Assembly (NCBI GenBank): GCA_905234605.1
Contig: CAJOIE010000004.1
Span: forward strand, 62,001 to 126,000
Reading direction: 5' to 3'
DNA length: 64,000 nt
From: an uncultured Bacteroidaceae bacterium
GTDB taxonomy: Bacteria > Bacteroidota > Bacteroidia > Bacteroidales > Bacteroidaceae
Position 1 is the first letter of the stretch. The number at the start of each line of letters is the position of its first letter. Positions 8,228 through 17,053 of the stretch are shown piece after piece. Both the position numbers and the translations under genes were made by a program. Below the pieces are notes generated by a model that had not been told where the DNA came from, ran no database searches, and saw only the letters and a program-made list of their open reading frames with translations.

Positions 8228-8296
8228 CTTGCAGCGGCCTGTCGACCTGTCTTGCAGCGGCCTGTCGACCAGTCTTGCAGCGGCATGTCGACCCTC
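8228..8296. repeat. Three tandem 23-bp repeats containing GTCGAC
   Basis: Units at 8228-8250, 8251-8273 and 8274-8296 share CTTGCAGCGGCCTGTCGACC with one to three changes (the last has CATGTCGACC). They sit in the 324-bp spacer 8118-8441 between the hairpin and the permease promoter. Each unit contains the palindrome GTCGAC. Confidence 0.8.
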
Positions 8297-8358
8297 CTCG
8301 TGGCGTCTGCTGCGGCAAATGGCTGCACGATGTCGCAATCCAAACGGCAAACAATCAT

Positions 8359-8367
8359 TACCTTTGC
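8359..8367 (+). promoter_or_regulatory. Predicted -7 box for the permease-ribBA operon
   Basis: TACCTTTGC matches the TAnnTTTG consensus. No good -33 TTTG is found at 19-20 bp. Start of transcription would be near 8374, so translation from either ATG 8385 or ATG 8442 is possible. Confidence 0.55.
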
Positions 8368-8441
8368 CGCCACTCCCATGAGCCATGGCGTGCAGCCGAC
8401 TCAGTGGCGGCCTTCATGGCAGCGGCTCGCGGGCAACAGCG

Positions 8442-9896
8442 ATGCGACCAGTAAAGAAGCTCGACATATTCATCCTGAAGCAGTTCGGCCTGCTCTTCGC
8501 GGGCACCTTCTTCATCTGTCTCTTCATCTTCCTGATGCAGTTCCTGTGGCGCTATGTGGACGACCTCATAGGCAAGGGGCTGGCGGTCGGCGTGCTGGCC
8601 AAATTCTTCTTCTACGCCTCGCTCACTCTGGTGCCGCTCTCCATGCCGTTGGCCCTGCTGCTGGCATCGCTCATCTCCTTTGGCAACATGGGTGAGCGTC
8701 TGGAGCTGCTGGCCATGAAGGCCGCAGGCATACCTTTAGTGCGCATACTGCGTCCCGTGTGTGCCTTTGCGGTGGTCGTGGCAGCGGGCTCCTTCTACTT
8801 CCAGAATGTGGTGGCTCCCGAGTCGGCCAAGCAACTCGCCGCCTTGCTCTACTCCATGAAGCAGAAGTCGCCCGAGATGGAAATCCCCGAGGGCGAGTTC
8901 TACAACGAGATACCCGGCTACAACCTGTACGTCGAGCACAAGGACATGGAGAGCGGCATGCTCTACGGCATCATGATTTACAATCAGGGTGCCAGTTTCG
9001 ACGACACCCAGATAGTGCTTGCCGACTCGGGGCGCATACAGACCACGGCCGACCAGATGCATCTCAAGCTGACGATGTACGACGGTGAGCGCTTCCGCAA
9101 CATGCAGAACACGGGGTCTGCCCTCGACAAGGCCACGGTGCCCTACATGCGCGAGACCTTCAAGGAGGAGGTGGACCTCATCCCCTTCGACAACAACTTC
9201 AGCGTGATGGATGCCTCGCTCTTCAACGGCAATGCTCAGACCAAGAACCTCGTGTCGCTGCGCCATGGCATAGACAGCATCTCCAGCTACCTCGACTCCG
9301 TGGGGCACGAGCAATACCGCCAGTACAGCTACAGCTTCCTGCGTCAGGTGCGTGTGGAAGGCAGCCGCGACTCAGCCACCCTCGTGGCCAAGGCCGCCTC
9401 GCAGCCCTTAGACCTCGACAGTGTGATGGCCTCCCTCAGCGACTCCGAGCGTGCCCGCGCCGCGAGCATAGCCCTCGACCGTGCCCGCTCCGGCCTGTCG
9501 CAGACGCAGCTGCTGGCCGACTACAGCACGAGTGTCAACGACTCTCTGCGCCGCCACAAGCTCGAGACCTACAAGAAGTTCACCCTCTCGCTTGCCTGCC
9601 TCATATTCTTCTTCATCGGGGCCCCGCTCGGTGCCATCATACGCAAGGGCGGCCTCGGCGTGCCCGTGGTGGTGTCGGTGGTGATATTCATATTCTATTA
9701 TATGGTCAACATCATGGGTGAGAAGATGGGCAAGAACGGCGACTGGGACGTGGCCTTCGGCGCGTGGCTCAGCACGTGCGTGCTCGTGCCCCTGGCGGCA
9801 TGGCTCACGTGGAAAGCCAACCAGGACTCGGCCATGTTCAACCTCGAGGCCTATCAGCAGGCAATGAAACGAATACTCAAACGCATAGGATTATGA
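8442..9896 (+). CDS. LptF/LptG (YjgP/YjgQ) family permease
   Basis: Inner-membrane permease subunit of the lipopolysaccharide export system, which with LptB moves LPS from the inner membrane toward the LptC/LptA bridge. 484 residues. Two or three membrane segments lie at the N-terminus ([20 protein letters not shown] from residue 15; [20 protein letters not shown]; then [20 protein letters not shown]), followed by a large periplasmic domain (about 125-380), then three C-terminal segments ([36 protein letters not shown] and a final [17 protein letters not shown]). The motif [12 protein letters not shown] is a family signature. The start at 8442 ([15 protein letters not shown]) fits the family; an in-frame ATG at 8385 would add 19 atypical residues. 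It overlaps ribBA by ATGA. Whether it is LptF or LptG cannot be decided here. Confidence 0.85.
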   Translation: MRPVKKLDIFILKQFGLLFAGTFFICLFIFLMQFLWRYVDDLIGKGLAVGVLAKFFFYASLTLVPLSMPLALLLASLISFGNMGERLELLAMKAAGIPLVRILRPVCAFAVVVAAGSFYFQNVVAPESAKQLAALLYSMKQKSPEMEIPEGEFYNEIPGYNLYVEHKDMESGMLYGIMIYNQGASFDDTQIVLADSGRIQTTADQMHLKLTMYDGERFRNMQNTGSALDKATVPYMRETFKEEVDLIPFDNNFSVMDASLFNGNAQTKNLVSLRHGIDSISSYLDSVGHEQYRQYSYSFLRQVRVEGSRDSATLVAKAASQPLDLDSVMASLSDSERARAASIALDRARSGLSQTQLLADYSTSVNDSLRRHKLETYKKFTLSLACLIFFFIGAPLGAIIRKGGLGVPVVVSVVIFIFYYMVNIMGEKMGKNGDWDVAFGAWLSTCVLVPLAAWLTWKANQDSAMFNLEAYQQAMKRILKRIGL

Positions 9897-11101
9897 CAAC
9901 ACTCTCCCGTATAGACGACGCCCTGGCGGACTTTGCCGAGGGCAAGTTCGTCATCGTCGTCGACGACGAAGACCGCGAGAACGAGGGCGACTTCATAGTA
10001 GCAGCCGAGAAGATCACTCCCGAGAAGGTCAACTTCATGCTCCGCGAGGGGCGCGGCGTGCTGTGCTGCCCCATCACCATCAGCCGTGCCGAGCAGCTGG
10101 AGCTGCCGCATCAGGTGGCCGACAACACATCCGTGCTGGGCACGCCCTTCACCGTCACCGTCGACAAGCTCGAGGGCTGCACCACAGGCGTCAGTGCCGC
10201 CGACCGTGCCGCCACCATCCGCCACTTAGCCAACCCCGAGGCACGCGCTGCCGACTTCGGTCGCCCCGGCCACATCAACCCCCTCTATGCGCAGGACCGC
10301 GGTGTGCTCCGCCGTGCCGGCCACACCGAGGCCGCCGTCGACCTGGCACGCCTCTCGGGCCTGCAGCCTGCCGCCGCCCTCATCGAGATCCTCAACCCCG
10401 ACGGCACCATGGCACGTATGCCGCAGCTCATGGAAGTGGCCAGCCGCCACGGCATACGCATCATCACCATACGCGACCTCATAGCCTACCGCCTCGGGCG
10501 CGAGCAGATGGTGGAGGCCGCCCCCGAGGTGGACCTGCCCACAGCCTACGGCCACTTCCGCGACATCACCTTCCGCCAGCTCTCCAACGGGCTGGAGCAT
10601 GTGGCCCTCATCAAGGGACACTGGGAGCCCGACGAGCCCGTGCTGGTGCGCGTGCACTCCTCGTGTGCCACCGGCGACATCTTCGGCTCGCAGCGCTGCG
10701 ACTGCGGCGAGCAGCTGCACCGCGCCATGCAGATGGTGGAGCGCGAGGGCAAGGGTGTGGTGCTCTACATGAACCAGGAAGGCCGCGGCATAGGGCTCTT
10801 CAACAAGATGCGTGCCTACAAGCTCCAGGAGCAGGGCGAGGACACCGTCGAGGCCAACGTGCACCTCGGTTTCCGCCCCGATGAGCGCGACTACGGCGTG
10901 GGGGCGCAGATACTGCGACAGCTCGGCGTGCACAAGATACGCCTGCTCACCAACAACCCCGTCAAGCGCGTGGGCCTTGAGGCCTATGGCCTCGAGATTG
11001 TGGAGAACGTGCCCATAGAGGTACAGCCCAACCGCTACAACGAGCGCTACCTGCTCACCAAGCAGGAGCGCATGGGCCACACGCTGCACATCAGCAAATA
11101 G
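9893..11101 (+). CDS. ribBA: Bifunctional 3,4-dihydroxy-2-butanone-4-phosphate synthase / GTP cyclohydrolase II
   Basis: Cytoplasmic enzyme supplying both precursors of riboflavin: RibB makes 3,4-dihydroxy-2-butanone 4-phosphate from ribulose 5-phosphate, and RibA opens GTP. 402 residues, the usual size of the fusion. The RibB half (1-200) has the acidic metal-binding loop [10 protein letters not shown] (24-33) and TGVSAADRA. The RibA half (about 205-402) has the zinc ligands C258, C269 and C271 ([16 protein letters not shown]) and the GTP-binding and catalytic stretch [11 protein letters not shown], plus LLTNNP. All key residues are present, so both activities are expected. The ATG overlaps the permease stop (ATGA), indicating translational coupling. 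It is not near other rib genes, and no FMN riboswitch is recognisable upstream of the operon. Confidence 0.95.
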   Translation: MTTLSRIDDALADFAEGKFVIVVDDEDRENEGDFIVAAEKITPEKVNFMLREGRGVLCCPITISRAEQLELPHQVADNTSVLGTPFTVTVDKLEGCTTGVSAADRAATIRHLANPEARAADFGRPGHINPLYAQDRGVLRRAGHTEAAVDLARLSGLQPAAALIEILNPDGTMARMPQLMEVASRHGIRIITIRDLIAYRLGREQMVEAAPEVDLPTAYGHFRDITFRQLSNGLEHVALIKGHWEPDEPVLVRVHSSCATGDIFGSQRCDCGEQLHRAMQMVEREGKGVVLYMNQEGRGIGLFNKMRAYKLQEQGEDTVEANVHLGFRPDERDYGVGAQILRQLGVHKIRLLTNNPVKRVGLEAYGLEIVENVPIEVQPNRYNERYLLTKQERMGHTLHISK

Positions 11102-11163
11102 CTCCGGCAGCCAGAGCGACAGCCCTTTGCAGCCGGTCTGTGCCGCCACCCTTGATGCCGCAT

Positions 11164-11207
11164 GGAACCCCGTGCAGGGAGAGAAAGCTCTCCCCGCACG
11201 GGGTTCC
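11164..11207 (+). terminator. Strong hairpin after ribBA
   Basis: Arms 11164-11183 and 11188-11207 pair over 20 bp with a single mismatch around the loop AAAG. It lies 62 bp after the ribBA stop. No T-run follows (TGCGTTACC), so it may act as a stabiliser or a Rho-assisted end. The rest of the 382-bp spacer 11102-11483 holds the items listed next. Confidence 0.65.
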
Positions 11208-11229
11208 TGCGTTACCGTGCACTGTGCCG

Positions 11230-11253
11230 GCCGACACCATGCACGGTGTCGGC
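11230..11253. repeat. Perfect 9-bp inverted repeat
   Basis: GCCGACACC at 11230-11238 and GGTGTCGGC at 11245-11253 form a hairpin with a 6-nt loop, 23 bp after the ribBA hairpin. It may be a second element of the same transcript end. Confidence 0.5.
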
Positions 11254-11353
11254 AGCAACATAACTACAGGCGTGCCGACGGTGTTAAAGGGTGTTAAACT
11301 ACCCCCCTGAATGCTGTAAAAAGTATAAATAACCATATATCTCTATGGCGGTC

Positions 11354-11385
11354 TTTCACAGATGAACCGTATGTTATACCTTTGC
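11354..11385 (+). promoter_or_regulatory. Predicted promoter of the fimbrial operon
   Basis: TTTC at 11354-11357, 19 bp, then TACCTTTGC at 11377-11385: a near-consensus Bacteroidetes promoter. Start of transcription would be near 11392. The leader has a 7-bp hairpin (TGTGGAG / CTCCACA, 11399-11417) and a smaller one (TTGAC / GTCAA, 11422-11435). No inverted repeats bracket the promoter, so there is no sign of the DNA inversion seen at some Bacteroidales surface loci. Confidence 0.65.
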
Positions 11386-11483
11386 CAGCTCAAAGCGATG
11401 TGGAGGTATGCTCCACAGGCCTTGACAACAGTCAACAGACAGATAACGCGACAACCACAGACCAGCGTTCACACAAGAGAGAG

Positions 11484-13349
11484 ATGTCGAGAGCACTTAC
11501 TGTCATAACAGCACTTCTGCTGGCGGTCTTTGCCGAGCGCACCGCAGCCCAGCAGATGGTGATGTCGGTGCCTGCGCAGCAGGGCGGCCGCGAAAGTGCC
11601 GTTGCTGTCGACAGCCTGTGTCTCACCGTCGCCGACAGCTGCTGGGCCGAGTTGCGCATGTGCGTGCAGCTGCTCGGTTCACGCCTGCCGCGCGGGCGTG
11701 TGGTCAGCGTGGTGCCGCGTCTGGTGTCGGAGCGCGACTCGGCCGACTTCCCTGCCGTGGAGCTCTATGGCCGCTGGGCCCATCTCGCCATGGCACGCAG
11801 CGGCGTCGACGACGATGCCGCTGCCCTGCATGTGCGCGCCCGCGACGCATATTCATCATTTGCTTACGCGCGCGCAATTGAGTGTCAGCCGTGGATGCGC
11901 TATGCGCAGCTCAAGCTCGTGGTCACCATGGAGAACGGCTGCCGCGACGTGATGGGACGCAATGAGCGCTATGCCTTCACGGGCGACATGGCCCTGCGCG
12001 CCCACCAGCCTGTGAGCGAGCAGCCCACGGCCGCCACAGCCGCGGCAGAGACCTATGTTGCCCCTGTGGCACAGCCCAACCTGCGCAGCTACAACGGCAC
12101 GGCCTATATCGACTATCCGCTCAGCCAGACCGCCATCTATCCCGACTACCACGACAACCACCGCCGCCTCGATGCCATCGGGGCCACGCTCGACAGCGTG
12201 CTGCACGGCGACCACTCGCTCATCCAGCACATCAGCCTGCGCGGCTATGCCTCGCCCGAGGGCTCCTATGCCGTCAACGAGCGTCTGGCACGCGGCCGTG
12301 TGGCCAGTCTCCGCCGCTACATCATCGACACCTTCGGTGTGCCCGACATACTCATCACGGCCGACTACGAGCCCGAGGACTGGGAGGGCCTGCGCCGCCA
12401 CGTGGCCGCCTCCACGCTGGCCGGGCGCGATGCCCTGCTGTCCATCATCGACTCGCCCTTGCATCCCGACGCCAAGCTCGCGCGCATCGCTGCCACGTAC
12501 CCCGACGTCTACCATGAGCTGCTGCGCGACGTGTTTCCCTACCTGCGCCGCACCGACTACCGCATCGACTACATAATAGGCCAGGCTGCCGAGCCCACTG
12601 CCGCGGAGCCTGCCGACGCTCCCCTTGTGGCCACCGTGGAGCACGCCACGGCCACCACGGCCGCCGCCGCCACCTACGTGGACGACTATTCCGCCGTCGA
12701 CACCAGCGTGCTGCCCCTCACGATGGAGCAGACCTACAGCAACTTCCGCACCTACCGGCCGCTCTTCGCCCTGAAGACCAACCTGCTCTTCGATGCCGCC
12801 CTGGCACCCAACGTGGAGCTTGAGCTACCCCTGGGCCGCAAGGCACGCTGGAGCCTCATGGCCGAGGTGTGGTGCCCGTGGTGGCGCTTCGGCCACAACC
12901 CGCAGGGCGAGCGCAACAGCCACTACCGTGCCGACCAGCGGCCCACACGCACTGCCTACGAGCTGCTGGCCGTGGGCGGCGAGCTGCGCTGGTGGCCCAC
13001 GCCGCGCTGCGCCGGCGCGCACCCCGTGCTCGCAGGCACCTTCGTGGGTGTCTACGCCGCCGGCGGCCACTATGACCTCGGCCGCCACGGCAAGGGCAAC
13101 CAGGGCGAATACACCAGCATAGGCCTATCCGCAGGCTATGCCTGGCCACTCTCGCGCCACTTCAGTCTCGAGCTGTCGGCAGCCGCAGGCTATGTCGGTG
13201 GCCCAAAGGTACACTACGCGAACGAGTTCGACGACACACACCTCATCTACAGGTACAATAACCGCTTCCGCTATCTTGGACCCACCAAGCTGAAGCTCTC
13301 CATAGGCTGGCTCATAGGCCGCAAAAGCCGGAAAGGAGGTGTGCTATGA
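11484..13349 (+). CDS. Fimbrial-locus protein: DUF3868, OmpA-like and DUF3575 regions
   Basis: A 621-residue exported protein heading the fimbrial operon. The start is the ATG at 11484 because a signal peptide follows at once (ALTVITALLLAVFAERTAAQ); in-frame codons upstream lie in the predicted leader. Residues 25-170 look like DUF3868, common in Mfa/FimA-type loci. Residues 200-395 contain an OmpA-like peptidoglycan-binding signature (LRGYASPEG at 252, then NERLARGRVASLRRYI). From residue 428 (FALKTNLLFDAALAPNVELE, WWRFGH, LLAVGGELRWW) the sequence matches DUF3575, an outer-membrane barrel, ending IGWLIGRKSRKGGVL. These regions are often split over two genes. It probably anchors or positions fimbriae between peptidoglycan and outer membrane. 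It overlaps the next gene by ATGA. Confidence 0.8.
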   Translation: MSRALTVITALLLAVFAERTAAQQMVMSVPAQQGGRESAVAVDSLCLTVADSCWAELRMCVQLLGSRLPRGRVVSVVPRLVSERDSADFPAVELYGRWAHLAMARSGVDDDAAALHVRARDAYSSFAYARAIECQPWMRYAQLKLVVTMENGCRDVMGRNERYAFTGDMALRAHQPVSEQPTAATAAAETYVAPVAQPNLRSYNGTAYIDYPLSQTAIYPDYHDNHRRLDAIGATLDSVLHGDHSLIQHISLRGYASPEGSYAVNERLARGRVASLRRYIIDTFGVPDILITADYEPEDWEGLRRHVAASTLAGRDALLSIIDSPLHPDAKLARIAATYPDVYHELLRDVFPYLRRTDYRIDYIIGQAAEPTAAEPADAPLVATVEHATATTAAAATYVDDYSAVDTSVLPLTMEQTYSNFRTYRPLFALKTNLLFDAALAPNVELELPLGRKARWSLMAEVWCPWWRFGHNPQGERNSHYRADQRPTRTAYELLAVGGELRWWPTPRCAGAHPVLAGTFVGVYAAGGHYDLGRHGKGNQGEYTSIGLSAGYAWPLSRHFSLELSAAAGYVGGPKVHYANEFDDTHLIYRYNNRFRYLGPTKLKLSIGWLIGRKSRKGGVL

Positions 13350-14476
13350 GACACCTGCTGCGCACCCTCGTCATCGTGGCCGCCGCGGCCATGGCCTCGT
13401 GCCAGCGCTACGAGGTGGAGCTCTACTATTCCGGCACTGCCGACGTCGGCATCGATGTGGACTGGGAGAGCCGTTTCGGTCAGGTGCCCGACGGCATGAC
13501 CATCATGCTGGCTCGCGACAGTGCCGACGACATCGTCTACACCGACATCACCAACCATGTCGGCCACTACGACGTGCAGCTCGAGCCCGGCACCTACCGC
13601 ATGCTCATCTTCAACAACACCACGGGCGAGTTCGGCTCCATGCGCTTCTATGCCATGCGCTCCTTCAGCCAGGCCTACGCCTACGCCCAACAACTTCAGC
13701 GCACCACCGACTTCTGGGACGTCAACGTGAGCTACATGCGCGAGCCCGAGGCCATAGCATGTGCCGTGGACACCTTCACCGTGCTGCCCGAGATGACCGA
13801 CGGCGACTTCCGCTTCGTGCCATGGCGCGACAAGAGCGAAGGCACCTACGAGCAACTGTCGCTGCGCGAGGTGCCGGAGCTCATGACCACGGAGCTCTTC
13901 GTGCGCGTCAAGGTCATAGGCTACAAGTATATGGCTGCCGTCGAGGGCAACCTCTCGGGCATGGCCGACGGCTTCCTGCTGACACAGGCATGGCGCCGCA
14001 GCGTGGCCGGCTACCATCTGCTCGACAGCTGGCAGGCCACGGCAGCTCCCGACGAGAGCGACTCGCTCACCAGCGTGGGCTACATCAGCACGCGCATAGC
14101 CACCTTCGGGCTGCCGCACGGGCGTGAGCTCGTGGAGCAGCGCGACCCGGGGTCGTGCATGCTCTCGCTGTGCTTCACACTCATCGACGGCACGCAGCAC
14201 GTGTTCCGCTATCCCGTGGGCAAGGTCATACGCTACCGCACAGACAGCATCGCCGACGCACCGCAGGCAGCAGCATGGACACACACGCGCGCCGGAGACA
14301 CAGAGCCCATGCGCCGCTCCGACGTCACGCTGCAGCTCGAGCTGCTGCTCGAGGCACCCTTCTACACCGACCCCGAGGTGCCCCACCTGCCCTACGCCCA
14401 ACCTTCGGGCACTGGAGCCTTCGATGCCCATGTGGCCGACTGGGGCGACGAGCAAAACATAGAAGTGACGATGTGA
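13346..14476 (+). CDS. DUF5119 lipoprotein of the fimbrial operon
   Basis: A 376-residue lipoprotein (lipobox C19 in MRHLLRTLVIVAAAAMASC). The beta-rich sequence with VELYYSGTADVGIDVDWES near residue 25, LEPGTYRMLIFNNTTGEFGSMRFY and IACAVDTFTVLPEM resembles DUF5119, a family found beside fimbrillin genes in Bacteroidales. The proposed role is fimbrial anchoring or length control like Mfa2/FimB, by position rather than motif. An unusually complete Shine-Dalgarno sequence (AAGGAGGT at 13333-13340) lies inside the end of the previous gene, 5 nt before this ATG, and the two frames overlap by ATGA, so reinitiation is likely. Confidence 0.75.
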   Translation: MRHLLRTLVIVAAAAMASCQRYEVELYYSGTADVGIDVDWESRFGQVPDGMTIMLARDSADDIVYTDITNHVGHYDVQLEPGTYRMLIFNNTTGEFGSMRFYAMRSFSQAYAYAQQLQRTTDFWDVNVSYMREPEAIACAVDTFTVLPEMTDGDFRFVPWRDKSEGTYEQLSLREVPELMTTELFVRVKVIGYKYMAAVEGNLSGMADGFLLTQAWRRSVAGYHLLDSWQATAAPDESDSLTSVGYISTRIATFGLPHGRELVEQRDPGSCMLSLCFTLIDGTQHVFRYPVGKVIRYRTDSIADAPQAAAWTHTRAGDTEPMRRSDVTLQLELLLEAPFYTDPEVPHLPYAQPSGTGAFDAHVADWGDEQNIEVTM

Positions 14477-14602
14477 GGACAGACCAATCAGCACAATAAC
14501 GACATACCACAACCCCAAAAACACATCAACAACAACCAGACAACGAGACAACCAGAACACCAACAAGACAACCCCAATTATTAATTAAACACACAAAAAG
14601 CA
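14477..14602 (+). other. C/A-rich spacer before the first fimbrillin
   Basis: This 126-bp gap is strikingly A- and C-rich on the plus strand (repeated CAACAA, ACAACCAGA) with almost no G after the first bases, and ends TTATTAATTAAACACAC before the ATG. No TAnnTTTG box or stable hairpin is seen. It would give an unstructured, ribosome-accessible leader, consistent with high expression of the major fimbrillin. An internal promoter is not supported. Confidence 0.5.
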
Positions 14603-15922
14603 ATGAGAAAGATTCTTCTTCTCGCAGCAGCGACCGCAGTGTTTGCTGCCTGCACCAGCGACGAGGCTCCCGTGCTCCAGAACGACGATGCACCTCGCGC
14701 CGTGGCCTTCGACACCTACACCTCGTCGGCCACCCGTTCCGGCCAGACCGATGTGATGTCCACCACGACCCTGCACACCACAGGCTTCGGTATCTTCGCC
14801 TTTCAGTCGGACAATGCCACCTATGCAGCTACCGACACACCCGACTTCATGTGGAACCAGGAGGTGACATGGACTGAGCCATCGTGGATCTACACTCCTC
14901 TGAAGTACTGGCCCAACGAGACCACTCAGGACACGCAGGACGGAGCCGCCACCAGCACCGGCACCGACGTACTGAGCTTCTTTGCCTATGCTCCCTACGT
15001 GGCCGCCACGCCTGGCACCGGTGCCGTTACAGCCACAGCCATCACCGACACTGACAATGCCGCTACCCCCAATGCCGTGGCTAATGTCGGCATCACAGGC
15101 CTTACTTCAAACGCTGCTACTGGCGACCCGAAGGTGAGCTACCAGATGGCTTATACTCCCTCCAAGAGCGTCGACCTCCTCTGGGGCGTGGCTCCTGCCG
15201 GCGGACTGAGCTATCAGACGGTCAACCCTGACAACACCATAAATATTGTAGAGGGCACTCCTCTGACGAACCTAATCAAGCCGAGCAAGGATCAGAAGAT
15301 TAAGTTCCTCTTCAAGCACGCTCTGGCTCGTCTGGGCATGACCGTTGTGGCTGCTGTCGACCAGTTAGCTCCGGGCGGCAGCATTGATGCCGCCACCAAA
15401 ATCTACGTGAACAGCGTCACCATCACCAACACCGCCGCGACCATTCCCGTCGCTGGCGAGCTCAACCTCAACAACACCACGACGCCCGGCGTTGCCAAAT
15501 GGGAAAGTGAAAGTTATACTATTCCCACGGGTGGCCTGAAGCTGGTTGTCAACAGCGATCGTGGGCTCAATGAAGCCCTCACCGGCAGCACCACAGCCAT
15601 CACTCGGGCCGGTGTCACCACCAGCGAAACCAACGTCATTGCTGACGGCAAGTATTTCATGCTCATCCCGACTCACGCCGATGCTGTGCTTCAAGTGACT
15701 ATCGACTATACGGTCATCACCGCAGACGCTAACGTGGCTGGCGAATTTGCTGTCACCAACAACGTTATCACCAAGGAAATCACCATCAGCAGCTTCACCA
15801 ACAACAAGGCCTACAACCTGCGCCTCGTGCTCGGTCTGACCAGCGTCAAGGTCGATGCCGAGGTTGCCGACTGGCAGCTTGAGGGCAGCAGCGAGGTCAA
15901 CCTGCCCCGCAACAACAACTAA
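14603..15922 (+). CDS. Fimbrillin family lipoprotein (Mfa1-like), probable major subunit
   Basis: A 439-residue Mfa-like fimbrillin. Lipobox C17 (MRKILLLAAATAVFAAC), then a likely protease-maturation site ATRSG (R45). Family signatures: WIYTPLKYWPNE (about residue 96), LSFFAYAPYV (about 130) and FLFKHALARLGMTV (about 235). In this fold the N-terminal segment is removed after export and a strand is exchanged between subunits to build the stalk. It is the longest of four fimbrillins here, the first in order, and follows an unstructured leader; its codons are somewhat less GC-biased than those of its neighbours. These points favour it as the major stalk subunit, which is an inference. It is followed 10 bp later by another fimbrillin. 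Confidence 0.85.
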   Translation: MRKILLLAAATAVFAACTSDEAPVLQNDDAPRAVAFDTYTSSATRSGQTDVMSTTTLHTTGFGIFAFQSDNATYAATDTPDFMWNQEVTWTEPSWIYTPLKYWPNETTQDTQDGAATSTGTDVLSFFAYAPYVAATPGTGAVTATAITDTDNAATPNAVANVGITGLTSNAATGDPKVSYQMAYTPSKSVDLLWGVAPAGGLSYQTVNPDNTINIVEGTPLTNLIKPSKDQKIKFLFKHALARLGMTVVAAVDQLAPGGSIDAATKIYVNSVTITNTAATIPVAGELNLNNTTTPGVAKWESESYTIPTGGLKLVVNSDRGLNEALTGSTTAITRAGVTTSETNVIADGKYFMLIPTHADAVLQVTIDYTVITADANVAGEFAVTNNVITKEITISSFTNNKAYNLRLVLGLTSVKVDAEVADWQLEGSSEVNLPRNNN

Positions 15923-15932
15923 GAATATATAC

Positions 15933-17042
15933 ATGCGCTCGCGCGGATGTCTCAGAGTGCTCCTCGTGAGCCTCCCGCTATCGCTTGCCGGCTGCACCGA
16001 CCAGGAGCAGCCGGCATCCGACGTGGGCCATGACAACGCCGCCATCACCTTCGGCTGCTGCGTAGCTGCCGACGGCTCCACTCGGGCCGTCGGCGGCTAC
16101 ACCGGCAGCATCACAGCCGGGGACGACGAGCTGCACTATGCCGGTTTCGGTGTCTTCGCCACCACGGTGGAAGGCACAGCCCCCACGCTGATGTACAACC
16201 AGCGTGTGGACTATGTGTTCATGGCCGACGGCGCGACACCCGTAAGTGGCTACTGGACCTACTCGCCACTCAAGTACTGGCCCGCCGACGTGGCTCCCAT
16301 GGCATTCTATGCCTATGCCCCATACGTCGCCACACCGGCCTCGGGCGACGGTGACACCGGTATCGTGGGGCTCTCGGCCAACGACGTGGCCGTGCCATAC
16401 GTGGACTATGCGCGCGCTCTCCATCCCGAAGACAATGTCGACCTGCTGTGGTGCTACCGCAAACCTCTCTCGCGGAGTGTCGTGCCCTTGGAGATGCACC
16501 ACGCCCTGGCCCGCGTGGCCGTGGCCTTGCGGATAACCAACATCGAGACGCTGGCTGCATCGACCAAGGTGCTCGTGAGCCGTCTCACCCTGACCACCGC
16601 CGGCGACGGCCTCGCCACCACAGGCCGCCTGCTGCTCAATGGCGATGCCGACGGCACAGGCCGCTACGTGCCTGCATGGACCGCCCAGCACACGGAAGCC
16701 GCAACCATCATCGTGGACTGCGACCCCGAGAGCGTGCCGCAGTCGTATGGCATCATCGCCGAGGAGGCTCGCTACATCAGCGCGTTGCCTGTCCGCTGGC
16801 AGCCCGACGGGTTGCCACACAGCAACAGCACAGCCACCAACCTCATCAGCATGGGCGATGCCCCCTCATATCTCTACCTCATACCACAGCCGGAGCTGGC
16901 CGTGCACTGCACGGTCGACTTCTGCACCATCACGGCTGCCGGCACTGTGACCAACTACAGCAAGGCCACAACGGCACCCGTCACTCTGTCGCCGCTCAAC
17001 GGCAACACCACCTACGGCGTCACCCTCAGCGTGACGCTCTGA
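15933..17042 (+). CDS. Fimbrillin family lipoprotein, second copy
   Basis: 369 residues. The start is the ATG 10 bp after the preceding stop; it gives a lipoprotein signal with C21 (LVSLPLSLAGC). The putative maturation site is STRAVG (R51). Fimbrillin signatures are clear: WTYSPLKYWPAD, MAFYAYAPYV and MHHALARVAVAL. Sequence identity to its neighbours is low outside these motifs, so this is an old paralogue rather than a recent duplication. It is probably a minor or accessory subunit assembled with the product of 14603-15922. Confidence 0.8.
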   Translation: MRSRGCLRVLLVSLPLSLAGCTDQEQPASDVGHDNAAITFGCCVAADGSTRAVGGYTGSITAGDDELHYAGFGVFATTVEGTAPTLMYNQRVDYVFMADGATPVSGYWTYSPLKYWPADVAPMAFYAYAPYVATPASGDGDTGIVGLSANDVAVPYVDYARALHPEDNVDLLWCYRKPLSRSVVPLEMHHALARVAVALRITNIETLAASTKVLVSRLTLTTAGDGLATTGRLLLNGDADGTGRYVPAWTAQHTEAATIIVDCDPESVPQSYGIIAEEARYISALPVRWQPDGLPHSNSTATNLISMGDAPSYLYLIPQPELAVHCTVDFCTITAAGTVTNYSKATTAPVTLSPLNGNTTYGVTLSVTL

Positions 17043-17053
17043 CAGACTGCAAC

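Noticed and set aside
8385..8441. N-terminal extension of the LptF/LptG permease from ATG 8385
   Set aside because: The added residues are Ser/Gly-rich and unlike the family, whose N-terminus is a short basic stretch followed by the first membrane helix, as found from 8442.
8118..11101. FMN riboswitch controlling ribBA
   Set aside because: No RFN-like multi-stem leader with the AGGGG-type conserved boxes was seen before the permease or ribBA; ribBA begins by overlap with the permease gene.
11354..11483. Invertible promoter for the fimbrial operon
   Set aside because: No pair of inverted repeats flanks the promoter; the hairpins nearby are both downstream of the -7 box and too short.
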